DNA from: Streptomyces nojiriensis
Lineage (GTDB): Bacteria > Actinomycetota > Actinomycetes > Streptomycetales > Streptomycetaceae
Direction of reading: 5' to 3'
NCBI RefSeq assembly: GCF_017639205.1
Contig: NZ_CP071139.1
Span: 2,682,001-2,746,000 of the forward strand
Length of the DNA: 64,000 nucleotides
Positions 7,700 through 15,617 of this stretch are shown in pieces. The position numbers and the translations under genes were made by a program. Positions within the stretch are counted from its first letter, which is position 1, and each line of letters starts with the position of its first letter. The notes under the pieces were generated by a model. The model searched no databases, was not told where the DNA came from, and worked only from the letters and a program-made list of their open reading frames with translations.

Positions 7700-9121
7700 G
7701 TGGGCGAGTACGCGACGCAGGTGGTGGTCGGGGTCGGCGGACGCGCGGGGGTTTCCGTCGCGGAGGTCTGCGCCCTGGTCGAGGAGACGCTGCGGGGGGC
7801 AGGGCTGACCGTGGGGGCGGTGACGGCGCTGGCCACGGTGGAGTCGAAGGCGGGCGAGGCCGGGATCACGGGCGCGGCGGAACGTTTCGGCGTGCCCCTG
7901 CTGAGCTACCCCGCGGCCCGGCTGGCCGCCATCACCGTGCCGCACCCCTCGGAGGCGGCGCGCACCGCCACCGGGACCCCTTCGGTGGCGGAGGCGGCGG
8001 CCCTCGCGGGCGGCGGGGAACTCCTCGTGCCCAAGCGGCGATCGGTGGCGGCGACGTGCGCCGTGGCCACGGCGGCCGCGCACGACCTGCGCCACCACGG
8101 GGACGCCGAGGTGATCGACGCGGGCTCCGCGCTGGTGGACCTGGCGGTCAACGTACGCGCGGACACGCCCCCGGACTGGCTCAAGCAGCGGATCGCCGCC
8201 TCCCTGGGGGATCTCGCCGCATATCCGGACGGGCGGCGCGCCCGCGCGGCGGTGGCGGCCCGGCACGGGCTGCCGGTCGAGCGGGTGCTGCTGACGGCCG
8301 GGGCGGCGGAGGCCTTCGTCCTGATCGCACGGGCCCTGGGAGCCGTCCGGCCGGTCGTGGTCCACCCGCAGTTCACCGAACCGGAAGCGGCCCTGCGGGA
8401 CGCGGGGCACCAGGTGGAGCGCGTGGTGCTGCGGGCCGCGGACGGCTTCCGGCTGGACCCGGCGGCCGTGCCCGAGGACGCGGACCTGGTGGTGATCGGC
8501 AATCCGACCAACCCGACGTCCGTGCTGCACCCGGCGGGAACCCTCGCCGCGCTGGCCCGGCCGGGCCGGATCCTGGTCGTGGACGAGGCGTTCATGGACG
8601 CGGTCCCGGGCGAACGGGAGGCCCTCGCCGGACGGATGGACCTGCCGGGGCTGGTGGTACTGCGGAGCCTGACCAAGACGTGGGGGCTGGCGGGGCTGCG
8701 GATCGGCTACGTGCTGGCCGAGCCCGAGGTGATCGCGGAACTGGCGGCCGCGCAGCCGCTGTGGCCGGTGTCGACCCCGGCGCTGGTGGCCGCCGAGGCC
8801 TGTGTGGCTCCGGCGGCGCTCGCCGAGGCGGAGGAAGCGGCCCGGCGGATCGCGGTGGACCGGGCGCACCTGCTGGCCGGGCTCGCGGAGTTCGACGAGG
8901 TGACGGTCGTCGGGGTGGCGGAGGGGCCGTTCGTCCTGATCCGGGTGGCGGGCGGGGCGGAGGTCCGCACCCGGCTGCGCGCCCTCGGCTTCGCCGTCCG
9001 CCGCGGGGACACCTTCCCGGGGCTGGACCACTCCTGGCTCCGGCTGGCGGTGCGCGACCGGGCGACGACGGGCCGGCTGCTCCAGGCCCTGGACCACGCC
9101 CTCGCACTGGCCGCGCGCTGA
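7700..9121 (+). CDS. Fusion of CobE/CbiG C-terminal domain with CobC/CobD-type PLP decarboxylase/aminotransferase
   Basis: 473 residues. About residues 8-115 are a CobE/CbiG-C domain (VVVGVGGRAGVS, ALATVESKAGEAG, GTPSVAEAAAL, LLVPKRRS). About residues 125-470 are a fold-type I PLP enzyme like histidinol-phosphate aminotransferase/threonine-phosphate decarboxylase, with GNPTNPTSVL and the Schiff-base Lys326 in SLTKTWGLAGLRIGY. The second half should make aminopropanol phosphate for the nucleotide-loop arm attached by CobD. The first domain is tied to corrin ring processing. I chose the GTG at 7700 for its strong SD (GGAGGGAAGG, 7684-7693); an earlier GTG at 7652 only adds a repeat-coded Val-Thr tail. 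Confidence 0.87.
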   Translation: MGEYATQVVVGVGGRAGVSVAEVCALVEETLRGAGLTVGAVTALATVESKAGEAGITGAAERFGVPLLSYPAARLAAITVPHPSEAARTATGTPSVAEAAALAGGGELLVPKRRSVAATCAVATAAAHDLRHHGDAEVIDAGSALVDLAVNVRADTPPDWLKQRIAASLGDLAAYPDGRRARAAVAARHGLPVERVLLTAGAAEAFVLIARALGAVRPVVVHPQFTEPEAALRDAGHQVERVVLRAADGFRLDPAAVPEDADLVVIGNPTNPTSVLHPAGTLAALARPGRILVVDEAFMDAVPGEREALAGRMDLPGLVVLRSLTKTWGLAGLRIGYVLAEPEVIAELAAAQPLWPVSTPALVAAEACVAPAALAEAEEAARRIAVDRAHLLAGLAEFDEVTVVGVAEGPFVLIRVAGGAEVRTRLRALGFAVRRGDTFPGLDHSWLRLAVRDRATTGRLLQALDHALALAAR

Positions 9122-9250
9122 CCGCACCTTCCGGCTTGCAGTCCTCACGGAGCGCCGATGGCGCCGTCACCCGAATGGCTCCCTACGATGGCCGCGGGGG
9201 CGGGGCCGGGTGAGGATCCCCGCATCGGTGCATGACATCGGGGGTCGGGA

Positions 9251-10495
9251 ATGAAGTCGTCCGCCAAGACGGGCATGGCTCTGGCCGCACTGGCGGTCGT
9301 GGGCGGCGGGATCTACGCCGTACCGCAGCTGTTCGGCGACGGCGCGCCGCCCGCCGCGGAGCAGCAGCTCCGGGGCGAGCCGGGCCGGGGCCGGGCGGAC
9401 GCGCCCGAGGGCACCTCCTCGGCCGCCGCGGCCGCCGCCGGGAAGCCGTTCACGCTGGTGGCGACCGGCGACATCATCCCGTACCCGTCGATCGTCCAGC
9501 GGTCGGCGGACGACGCGGGCAAGGCCGGGGAGTACGACTTCCGGAAGATACTCGCCGGGGTCAAACCCCTGGTATCCGCCGCCGACCTGGCGATATGCCA
9601 CCACGAGATACCGTACGGGCGCCCCGGCGGCCCCTACACCGGCTATCCCACCTTCAAGGCCCCGCACCAGTTGGCGGACGCGCTCAAGGACGCCGGGTAC
9701 GACAGCTGCTCCACCGCCTCGAACCACACCCTGGACGACGGCTACGAGGGCCTCGCCCGCACCCTGGAGCACCTCGACCGGGTCGGCATCCCGCACGTCG
9801 GCTCGGCCCGCAGCGCGGAGGAGGCCAAGGCCCCGGCGCTGCTCGCGGCGGGCGGGGCCAAGGTCGCCCAGCTCTCGTACACGTACGGCACGAACGGCAT
9901 CCCGCTTCCCCCGGGCAAGCCGTGGGCCGTCAATCTGATCGACAAGGACCGGATCATCGCCGACGCCCGGGCCGCCCGGGCGGGGGGCGCGAACGTGGTG
10001 GTGGTCAGCGTCCACTGGGGTACCGAGTGGCAGACGGCGCCCGACGAACAGCAGAAGGCGCTGGCGCAGGAGCTGACCGCCGCCCGCTCGGCCGACGGGC
10101 TCCCCGACATCGATCTGATCATCGGCACGCACAACCACGTGCCGCAGCCCTACGAGAAGATCAACGGCACCTGGGTGGTCTTCGGGATGGGCGACCAGGT
10201 CGCCAGCTTCGTACCGGCCGACAAACTGCGCGGCAACCAGTCCTCGGTCCCCCGCTTCACCTTCTCCCCGGCGGCGGGCCGTCCGGGCCGCTGGGAGGTG
10301 GTGAAGGCCGAATACCTCACGCAGTACTCGGACATGGGGCCGCCGTTCCGCGTCGTCTGCGCCTCCTGCGCGGCCTCGGACACCTCGCTCCCGGCCGCGA
10401 AGCGGAGCGAGTACGCGCGGATCGACCAGCAGGTCACCGAGGCCGTGATGTCACGTGGCGCGGGCGCACAGGGCCTGGAGCACGCCACCCGCTGA
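9251..10495 (+). CDS. CapA-family (poly-gamma-glutamate capsule type) metallophosphatase-like protein
   Basis: 414 residues. An uncleaved-looking hydrophobic N-terminal segment (residues about 8-28) is followed by a low-complexity Ala/Gly stretch and a PGA_cap domain. That domain opens with ATGDIIPYPS, then has SNHTLDDGYEG, VVSVHWGTEW and IIGTHNHVPQPYE, the metal-ligand Asp/His/Asn pattern of calcineurin-like enzymes. It is probably an extracytoplasmic membrane-anchored protein. Family members act in polyglutamate capsule export or as phosphatases; no other capsule genes are nearby, so the substrate is unknown. The ATG has a poor SD (GGGTCGGGA). Confidence 0.85.
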   Translation: MKSSAKTGMALAALAVVGGGIYAVPQLFGDGAPPAAEQQLRGEPGRGRADAPEGTSSAAAAAAGKPFTLVATGDIIPYPSIVQRSADDAGKAGEYDFRKILAGVKPLVSAADLAICHHEIPYGRPGGPYTGYPTFKAPHQLADALKDAGYDSCSTASNHTLDDGYEGLARTLEHLDRVGIPHVGSARSAEEAKAPALLAAGGAKVAQLSYTYGTNGIPLPPGKPWAVNLIDKDRIIADARAARAGGANVVVVSVHWGTEWQTAPDEQQKALAQELTAARSADGLPDIDLIIGTHNHVPQPYEKINGTWVVFGMGDQVASFVPADKLRGNQSSVPRFTFSPAAGRPGRWEVVKAEYLTQYSDMGPPFRVVCASCAASDTSLPAAKRSEYARIDQQVTEAVMSRGAGAQGLEHATR

Positions 10496-10531
10496 GCCCC
10501 TCATCCCCTGAGCACCTCACCCTGAGCGGCC

Positions 10532-10569
10532 TCACCCGCTGCGTGCGTCACCCGCTGCGTGCGTCACCC
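10532..10569 (+). repeat. 16-bp tandem repeat
   Basis: Two perfect copies of TCACCCGCTGCGTGCG and the start of a third sit between the convergent CapA-like and LAETG genes. The rest of the 10496-10714 gap is C-rich with CGCCGGGCAC repeated; no clear hairpin terminator was recognised. Confidence 0.7.
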
Positions 10570-10714
10570 CGCCGGGCACCTCGCCCGACGGGGCCCGCCG
10601 ACCCGTGAGTCGCCGGGCACACCGCCCGTCCACGCCCGTCACCCGTTGAGCACTCCCCTCCGTGCGCTCCTCGGGGCGGGCGCGCCGGGCGGCGGCCCGG
10701 GGCTCCCGGCCGCC

Positions 10715-11647
10715 CTACGAGGCCCTGCCCCGCCGGGTGACCAGGAGCGCGCCCCCGCCGATGGCGAGCAGGGTCAGGGCCCCGCCTGCGACGTAGGGAG
10801 TCAGTGAACCGCCGCCGGTCTCGGCGAGGTTGGTACCGGTGGTGCCGCCGGACACGGCGGAACCGGAGCCGGTCCCCGTCGCCGCCTGTGACTTGATGTC
10901 CGGGTTCGCGGGCGGGTTCGACGCCGGCGCCGCGCCCGCCGGGGACTCGCAGTGCGCCTCGGCGAGCACGATCTCGCCGTCGACGTTCGCCACGTTCAGG
11001 TTCAGCGGGTTCACCGCCACCTTCAGGCGGAGCGCGGCCGCGGCGGCCGTGGTGGAGGTGGTCTCCGTCCCCGACAGCTCGAGTTCGATCTGCCCCACGC
11101 CGGGGACCTCGACCTTGGTGGGGCCGCCCGCCGACAGCGTGACCCTCTTGCCGAGCGCCGTCACCTTGCCGAGGGCGTTCGCGCTGGCCACCGGCTTCTT
11201 ACCGGCCTCGCAGACGGCCTTGGAGGTGACCTTCTCCACCTCGATGAGGGAGAGCAGCGGCAGTCCGGGCACGTGGACGGAGGCCTTGGCGAGGTTCGCC
11301 TCCGCCTCGGCGCGGGTCTTGTCGGCGGTCGCCTTGGAGGTGGCCACCTCGGCACGCAGCACGCTGACCGGATTGTTCCCCTCGACCCCGTCCAGGGTGA
11401 CGGTCAGCGCGGTCTTCTCGGCCGTCGCCGGGGCGCTGACCTCGTTGAGGCTCGTCTTCAGCGGGACGTGCACGGTCTTGTTGAGCAGGCCCACGTCCAG
11501 TCCGGCGCGCAGGACGACGGCGCCGGCCTTGCCCTCACCCCCGGCCGCGCCCCCTCCCGTGGCGAAGGCGGGCGGAGCTGCGAGCAGGGCCACCGCTCCC
11601 GTGGCGAGGAGGACGGCCGCGGGCCTGCGGAAGGTATGGCTGTTCAC
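10715..11647 (-). CDS. Secreted, sortase-anchored LAETG wall protein (SCO1860-like)
   Basis: 310-residue exported protein. The GTG at 11647 is chosen because a signal peptide starts there (NSHTFRRPAAVLLATGAVAL, cleavage near FATG). The body is Ala/Val/Thr-rich with two cysteines far apart. The C-terminus is a sorting signal: NLAETGGG, a hydrophobic stretch, then RRGRAS. Streptomyces class E sortases cleave LAxTG and attach such proteins to the wall, so this is a surface protein. It recalls the SCO1860-type family from memory; the molecular role is unknown. A possible Pho box lies upstream. Confidence 0.85.
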   Translation of the reverse strand: MNSHTFRRPAAVLLATGAVALLAAPPAFATGGGAAGGEGKAGAVVLRAGLDVGLLNKTVHVPLKTSLNEVSAPATAEKTALTVTLDGVEGNNPVSVLRAEVATSKATADKTRAEAEANLAKASVHVPGLPLLSLIEVEKVTSKAVCEAGKKPVASANALGKVTALGKRVTLSAGGPTKVEVPGVGQIELELSGTETTSTTAAAAALRLKVAVNPLNLNVANVDGEIVLAEAHCESPAGAAPASNPPANPDIKSQAATGTGSGSAVSGGTTGTNLAETGGGSLTPYVAGGALTLLAIGGGALLVTRRGRAS

Positions 11648-11740
11648 GGTGGTGGAACCCCCGGGGAGTTGGGTGCCGTCGCGCCGCCGATGGGGGACAT
11701 CGCGGGCGCCGACGGACTCGACCCCGGAATCTTTACGCAC

Positions 11741-11762
11741 TGCGGGTGAACGAGGGGCGACC
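11741..11762 (-). promoter_or_regulatory. Possible Pho box upstream of the LAETG gene
   Basis: Read on the minus strand, GGTCGCCCCTC is followed directly by GTTCACCCGCA, two 11-base units resembling the Streptomyces PhoP direct-repeat consensus (GKTCAYYYRSG). A TAAAGAT -10-like string follows within about 10 bases. The match is good in the second unit and partial in the first. Confidence 0.35.
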
Positions 11763-11856
11763 TGACGTGAGTTCACCCCAAAGGGTGGTTTCCGGGTGCG
11801 CATTCGAATCGCTGCGCCTCAGGAAGAACGCGAGTTCTCTCCTTTCACGGAGATCG

Positions 11857-11890
11857 GGCCCGTTCGGTCGTCTTCAACGACCGACGGGCC
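11857..11890 (-). terminator. Hairpin terminator of the amidohydrolase gene
   Basis: GGCCCGTTCGGTCGT pairs with ACGACCGACGGGCC across a 5-base loop (14 pairs, one bulged T). It is about 40 bases beyond the amidohydrolase stop. The rest of 11648-11930 holds the promoter region of the LAETG gene and no further gene. Confidence 0.65.
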
Positions 11891-11930
11891 ACCGATGTCA
11901 CGCGACGTCAACCGGGCGCCGCTGCAGCGC

Positions 11931-13079
11931 TCAGGCCCGGATCCCGCCGTTCACGACGACCCGCAGCGGCTGCGCCAGCACGCGTACGTCGGCCCGCGGG
12001 TCGGCGCCGTACACCACGAGGTCGGCGGGCGCCCCCTCGGTCAGGCCCGGCCTGCCGAGCCACTCGCGGGCCGCCCAGGCCGTCGCGGAGAGGGCGTCGA
12101 TCGGCGGGATGCCGGCCTTGACGAGCTCCGCGACCTCCGCCGCGACCAGGCCGTGCGGCAGGGAGCCTCCCGCGTCGGTGCCGACGAAGACCTCGATGCC
12201 CGCGTCGTAGGCGGCCCGGACGGTGTCGTAACGCCGCTCGTGGAGCCGTCGCATGTGCGCCGACCAGTTCGGGAACTTCGCCTCGCCGCCCGCCGCCATC
12301 TTCGGGAAGTTCGCGATGTTCACGAGCGTCGGGACGATCGCGACCCCGCGGTCCGCGAACAGCGGGATGGTTTCCTCGGTGAGGCCGGTGGCGTGTTCGA
12401 TGCAGTCGATGCCCGCCTCGACCAGGTCGCGCAGCGAGTCCTCGGCGAAGCAGTGCGCCGTGACGCGGGCGCCCAGCCGGTGCGCCTCGGCGATGGCCGC
12501 CTCGACCTCGGCGCGCGGCCAGCAGGCCGCGAGGTCACCGGCCTCGCGGTCGATCCAGTCGCCGACGAGCTTGACCCAGCCGTCGCCGCGCAGCGCCTCG
12601 CGGCCGACGTACTCGACGAGGTCGGCGGGTTCGATCTCGTGGGCGTAGTTGCGGATGTAGCGGCGGGTGCGCGCGATGTGCCGCCCGGCCCGGATGATCT
12701 TCGGCAGGTCCTCGCGGTCGTCGATCCAGCGGGTGTCGGAGGGCGAACCGGCGTCCCGGATGAGGAGCGTGCCGGCGTCGCGGTCGGTGAGGGCCTGGCG
12801 CTCGGCGGTCTCGGCGTCGACCGGGCCGTGGGCGTCCAGGCCCACGTGGCAGTGCGCGTCGACCAGTCCGGGCAGGGCCCAGCCGGTCACCGTGGTGATC
12901 TCGCGGGCGCCGGGCGGGCGCTCGTAGGAGATCCGCCCGCCGACCACCCACAGCTCGTCGCGCACCTCGTCGGGCCCGACCAGCACCCGCCCCTTGACGT
13001 GCAGCACCTCGCGCCCGTCGCGCCCCTCGCCGACATCGCCTGCACGGCTCACACCGCTCACACCGCTCACATCGCTCAT
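11931..13079 (-). CDS. Amidohydrolase-family metal-dependent hydrolase
   Basis: 382-residue cytosolic protein of the imidazolonepropionase/prolidase-like amidohydrolase superfamily. It has a beta-sandwich start (VKGRVLVGPDEVRDELWVV), then the metal motif GLVDAHCHVGLD, TAHCFAEDSLRDLVEAG, IEHATGLTEETI and VGTDAGGSLPHG (metal Asp). The substrate is not predictable. The N-terminal dozen residues are encoded by a 9-bp tandem repeat (Ser-Asp/Gly-Val) at 13049-13079 and may be dispensable. All family catalytic positions I can see are intact. Confidence 0.86.
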   Translation of the reverse strand: MSDVSGVSGVSRAGDVGEGRDGREVLHVKGRVLVGPDEVRDELWVVGGRISYERPPGAREITTVTGWALPGLVDAHCHVGLDAHGPVDAETAERQALTDRDAGTLLIRDAGSPSDTRWIDDREDLPKIIRAGRHIARTRRYIRNYAHEIEPADLVEYVGREALRGDGWVKLVGDWIDREAGDLAACWPRAEVEAAIAEAHRLGARVTAHCFAEDSLRDLVEAGIDCIEHATGLTEETIPLFADRGVAIVPTLVNIANFPKMAAGGEAKFPNWSAHMRRLHERRYDTVRAAYDAGIEVFVGTDAGGSLPHGLVAAEVAELVKAGIPPIDALSATAWAAREWLGRPGLTEGAPADLVVYGADPRADVRVLAQPLRVVVNGGIRA

Positions 13080-13109
13080 GGCGGCACTGTACGCACGGGC
13101 CCTGCCGCC

Positions 13110-14171
13110 TCAGGAGGCGGAGAGGGCGTCCAGGAGCCGGTCCACGTCCGCCTCCGTGTTGTAGAGGTGGAACGAGGCCCGCAGGAGGCCCGCGCGGGCC
13201 GATGTGGCGATGCCGGCCGCCTCCAGGGCGGGCTGCCGGTCGGCGAGGCCCGGCACGGAGACGATGGCGGAGTCGCCGGGGACGGGCTCGTGGCCCAGGC
13301 TCGCGATTCCGGCCCGGTAGCGGGCGGCCAGGGCGGTGTCGTGGGCGTGGACGGCCTCGATGCCGATCCGCTCCAGCAGGGCCAGCGCGGGCTGGGACGC
13401 GTGGTAGGCGAGGAAGGCCGGGGACTCGTCGAACCGCCAGGCGCCGTGGGCGAGTTCCGTCATCGGCCCGTAGGTGGCGTCCCCCTCGGCCACCGCCGGA
13501 ACCCATCCGGCGTGCAGCGGGGTGAGCGCGTGCTGGGCCTCCGGCGACACCGTCAGGTACGAGGCTCCGCGCACGCCGAGCAGCCATTTGAAGCCGGCGG
13601 CGACCGTGTACTCGTACGGCGAGGCGTCGAAGGGGAGCCAGCCGGCCGCCTGGGTCGCGTCCACGAGCATCCGGGCCCCGTGCGCGGTCGCCGCCGCGCG
13701 CACCGCCGTCAGGTCGGCCTTGCGGCCGTCCGCGGACTGCACGACGCTCAGCGAGACCAGGGCGGTGCCGGGGCCCACGGCCTCGGCGACGGATTCGAGC
13801 GGGGCGAAGCGCACCTTGAGGTCGCCGCGCGCCACGAAGGGGTTGATCACGGAGGAGAACTCGCCCTCCGGGCACAGCACTTCGGCGCCCGGTGGGAGCG
13901 AGGCGGCGACGAGGCCGACGTGGGTGGAGACGGCCGAGCCGATGGACACCCGGTCGGTGTCCACCCCGACCAGGCGGGCGAAGGCGGCCCGGGCCCCGTT
14001 CACGCGGTCGAAGTCACCGAAGCCGGTGGGGAGCCCGGCCCCCGCCGCCTCGGCCAGTTCCCGTACGGCCGCGACGGCGGAACGCGGGACGACCCCGCAC
14101 TTGGCGGTGTTGAGGTAGGTGGTGGAGTGGGCGAACTCGGCACGGGTCGCTTCGGCGAGGGGAAGATCCAT
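13110..14171 (-). CDS. Class V aminotransferase-fold PLP enzyme
   Basis: 353 residues of the cysteine desulfurase/isopenicillin epimerase-like fold. Marks are TAKCGVVPRSAV near the start, LVDATQAAGWLPFD (PLP-ring Asp) and the Schiff-base Lys195 in AAGFKWLLGVRGASYL. No active-site Cys loop like that of SufS is seen, so it is not an obvious desulfurase. The substrate is unknown. It is encoded in the same direction as the amidohydrolase with a 30-base gap, so the two may be co-transcribed. Confidence 0.85.
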   Translation of the reverse strand: MDLPLAEATRAEFAHSTTYLNTAKCGVVPRSAVAAVRELAEAAGAGLPTGFGDFDRVNGARAAFARLVGVDTDRVSIGSAVSTHVGLVAASLPPGAEVLCPEGEFSSVINPFVARGDLKVRFAPLESVAEAVGPGTALVSLSVVQSADGRKADLTAVRAAATAHGARMLVDATQAAGWLPFDASPYEYTVAAGFKWLLGVRGASYLTVSPEAQHALTPLHAGWVPAVAEGDATYGPMTELAHGAWRFDESPAFLAYHASQPALALLERIGIEAVHAHDTALAARYRAGIASLGHEPVPGDSAIVSVPGLADRQPALEAAGIATSARAGLLRASFHLYNTEADVDRLLDALSAS

Positions 14172-14276
14172 GGCTTCAACTCTGCGCCAGGAACGACCCG
14201 TAGTCCATCGCCCGATCCGCCGAGTCCCCCGGGTCTCCTCGGTCTCTTCGGTTTCCCCGGTCTCCTCGGGTGGTCC

Positions 14277-14984
14277 TTATGCCTGCGGGACCGCGCACGC
14301 GCCGTCGGGCTCGCAGGCCTCGGCGGCCGCGGCCGGTTCCTCGACCTCGCGTCCGGCCCACGCCTGCTCCAGGGCCCGGGTGAACACCTCGGCCGGCTGT
14401 CCGCCGGAGATCCCGTAGCGGCGGTCCAGGACGAAGAACGGCACGGCGTTCGCGCCCAGCTCGGCGGCCTCGCGCTCGTCGGCCCGGACCTCGTCGGCGT
14501 AGGCGGAGTCGTCGGCGAGGACCGCGCGGGCCTCGGCCTCGTCCAGTCCGGCCTCGACGGCGAGCGCGATCAGCACCTCGGGGTCGAAGACGGAGCGCTC
14601 CTCGGCGAAGTTGGCCCGGTAGGCGAGGTCGAGCAGCTCCTCCTGGCGGCCGCGGGCGGCGGCCAGGTGCAGCAGCCGGTGGATGTCGAAGGTGTTGCCG
14701 TGGTCGCGGCCCTCGGTCCGGTACGTGAGCCCCTCCGCGCGGGCGCTGGCGGCGACGTGCTCCTCCATGCCGCGGGCCTCGTCGAGGGTGCGGCCGTACT
14801 TCTTGGCGAGCATCTCCACGACGGGAGCGGTGACGCCCTTCGCCCCGCCCGGGTCGAGCTCGAAGGACCGGAAGACGACCTCCACCTCGTCGCGGTGCGC
14901 GAACTCGGCCAGCCCCTTGGTGAAACGGGCCTTTCCGATGTAGCACCAGGGACAAGCGATGTCGCTCCAGATTTCGACGCGCAT
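14277..14984 (-). CDS. DsbA/FrnE-family thioredoxin-fold oxidoreductase
   Basis: 235-residue cytosolic protein with the FrnE/2-hydroxychromene isomerase layout: MRVEIWSDIACPWCYIGKAR with a CPWC motif at the N-terminus, a helical insertion, and NAVPFFVLDRRYGISG (the cis-Pro loop) near residue 180. The family acts as disulfide isomerase or glutathione-type isomerase. The ATG at 14984 has a good SD (AGAAGG); a longer frame upstream lacks family similarity. The gap to the class V gene (14172-14276) is a C/T-rich low-complexity stretch with repeated GGTCTCCTCGG. Confidence 0.9.
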   Translation of the reverse strand: MRVEIWSDIACPWCYIGKARFTKGLAEFAHRDEVEVVFRSFELDPGGAKGVTAPVVEMLAKKYGRTLDEARGMEEHVAASARAEGLTYRTEGRDHGNTFDIHRLLHLAAARGRQEELLDLAYRANFAEERSVFDPEVLIALAVEAGLDEAEARAVLADDSAYADEVRADEREAAELGANAVPFFVLDRRYGISGGQPAEVFTRALEQAWAGREVEEPAAAAEACEPDGACAVPQA

Positions 14985-15054
14985 GATCCTTCTTCTCTCC
15001 GGGTTCCAGGGGGGGGGTGAAACGGTTTGTGGTTCAACCATTCACCGCCCCGTC

Positions 15055-15555
15055 TCATTCCCCGGACGGGTCCGGCACCCGGCCCACCTGCAGCCAGAGG
15101 GTGCGGTGGGTGCCCGAGCGGGGGGCCGACGGGTCGGCGAGCCAGCCCTGGGTGGCGTAGAAGGCCTGGGCGCGGAGGTTGTGCTCGTAGACCTCCAGGC
15201 GGACCCGGCGGATTCCGGCCCGCCGCCAGGCGTCCAGGCAGGCGGCGTGCAGGGCGGCCCCGGTGCCGCGGCGCCAGTGGACGGGGTCGACGTGGAGCTG
15301 GGTGAGGGTGGTCTCGCCGTCCTGGGTGCGGAACGCGGCGACCCCGGTGAGCTCGCCGTCCTGCTCGGCGCAGAGCACCTCGCCCTCGGCCGCGTCCCGG
15401 GCTATGGCCCGCGACCAGCCCTCGCGGGTCCGCTGGAGCTCGGCGTCGCCCAGGTAGGCCTGCTCGGGGATGTGGCCCTGGTAGTAGGTGGCGCGGGCCC
15501 GGGTGTGCAGGGCGGCGATCGCGGGCAGGTCGGCGGGGTGCGCGGCTCTGATCAT
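15055..15555 (-). CDS. GNAT-family N-acetyltransferase
   Basis: 166 residues covering a full GNAT domain: MIRAAHPADLPAIAALHTRA at the start, LTQLHVDPVHWRRGTGAALH (acetyl-CoA loop R/Q-x-x-G-x-G/A) in the middle and LEVYEHNLRAQAFYATQGW near the end. The acceptor is unknown. I chose the ATG at 15555, where the fold begins; the longer frame adds a basic low-complexity tail that overlaps the PBP gene downstream of its stop. Its SD is poor. Confidence 0.87.
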   Translation of the reverse strand: MIRAAHPADLPAIAALHTRARATYYQGHIPEQAYLGDAELQRTREGWSRAIARDAAEGEVLCAEQDGELTGVAAFRTQDGETTLTQLHVDPVHWRRGTGAALHAACLDAWRRAGIRRVRLEVYEHNLRAQAFYATQGWLADPSAPRSGTHRTLWLQVGRVPDPSGE

Positions 15556-15617
15556 GGGAGTGGGAACGCGCCGGGAGCCTCGACGGTTCCCGGCGCGTCG
15601 GCGCGCGGCCTTCGTGG

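Noticed and set aside
6113..9148. A 1000-codon open frame on the minus strand across cobB, ZIP and cobE-cobC
   Set aside because: High GC removes stops from antisense frames. The frame has no recognisable domain, and the + strand genes show family motifs throughout.
13110..14171. Second cysteine desulfurase (SufS-like)
   Set aside because: It has the fold and PLP lysine but no HHC-type active cysteine loop; kept as a generic class V enzyme.
11796..15020. A 1074-codon open frame on the + strand
   Set aside because: Antisense to the amidohydrolase, class V and FrnE genes, with low-complexity Gly/Arg/Val composition. Rejected as a GC shadow.
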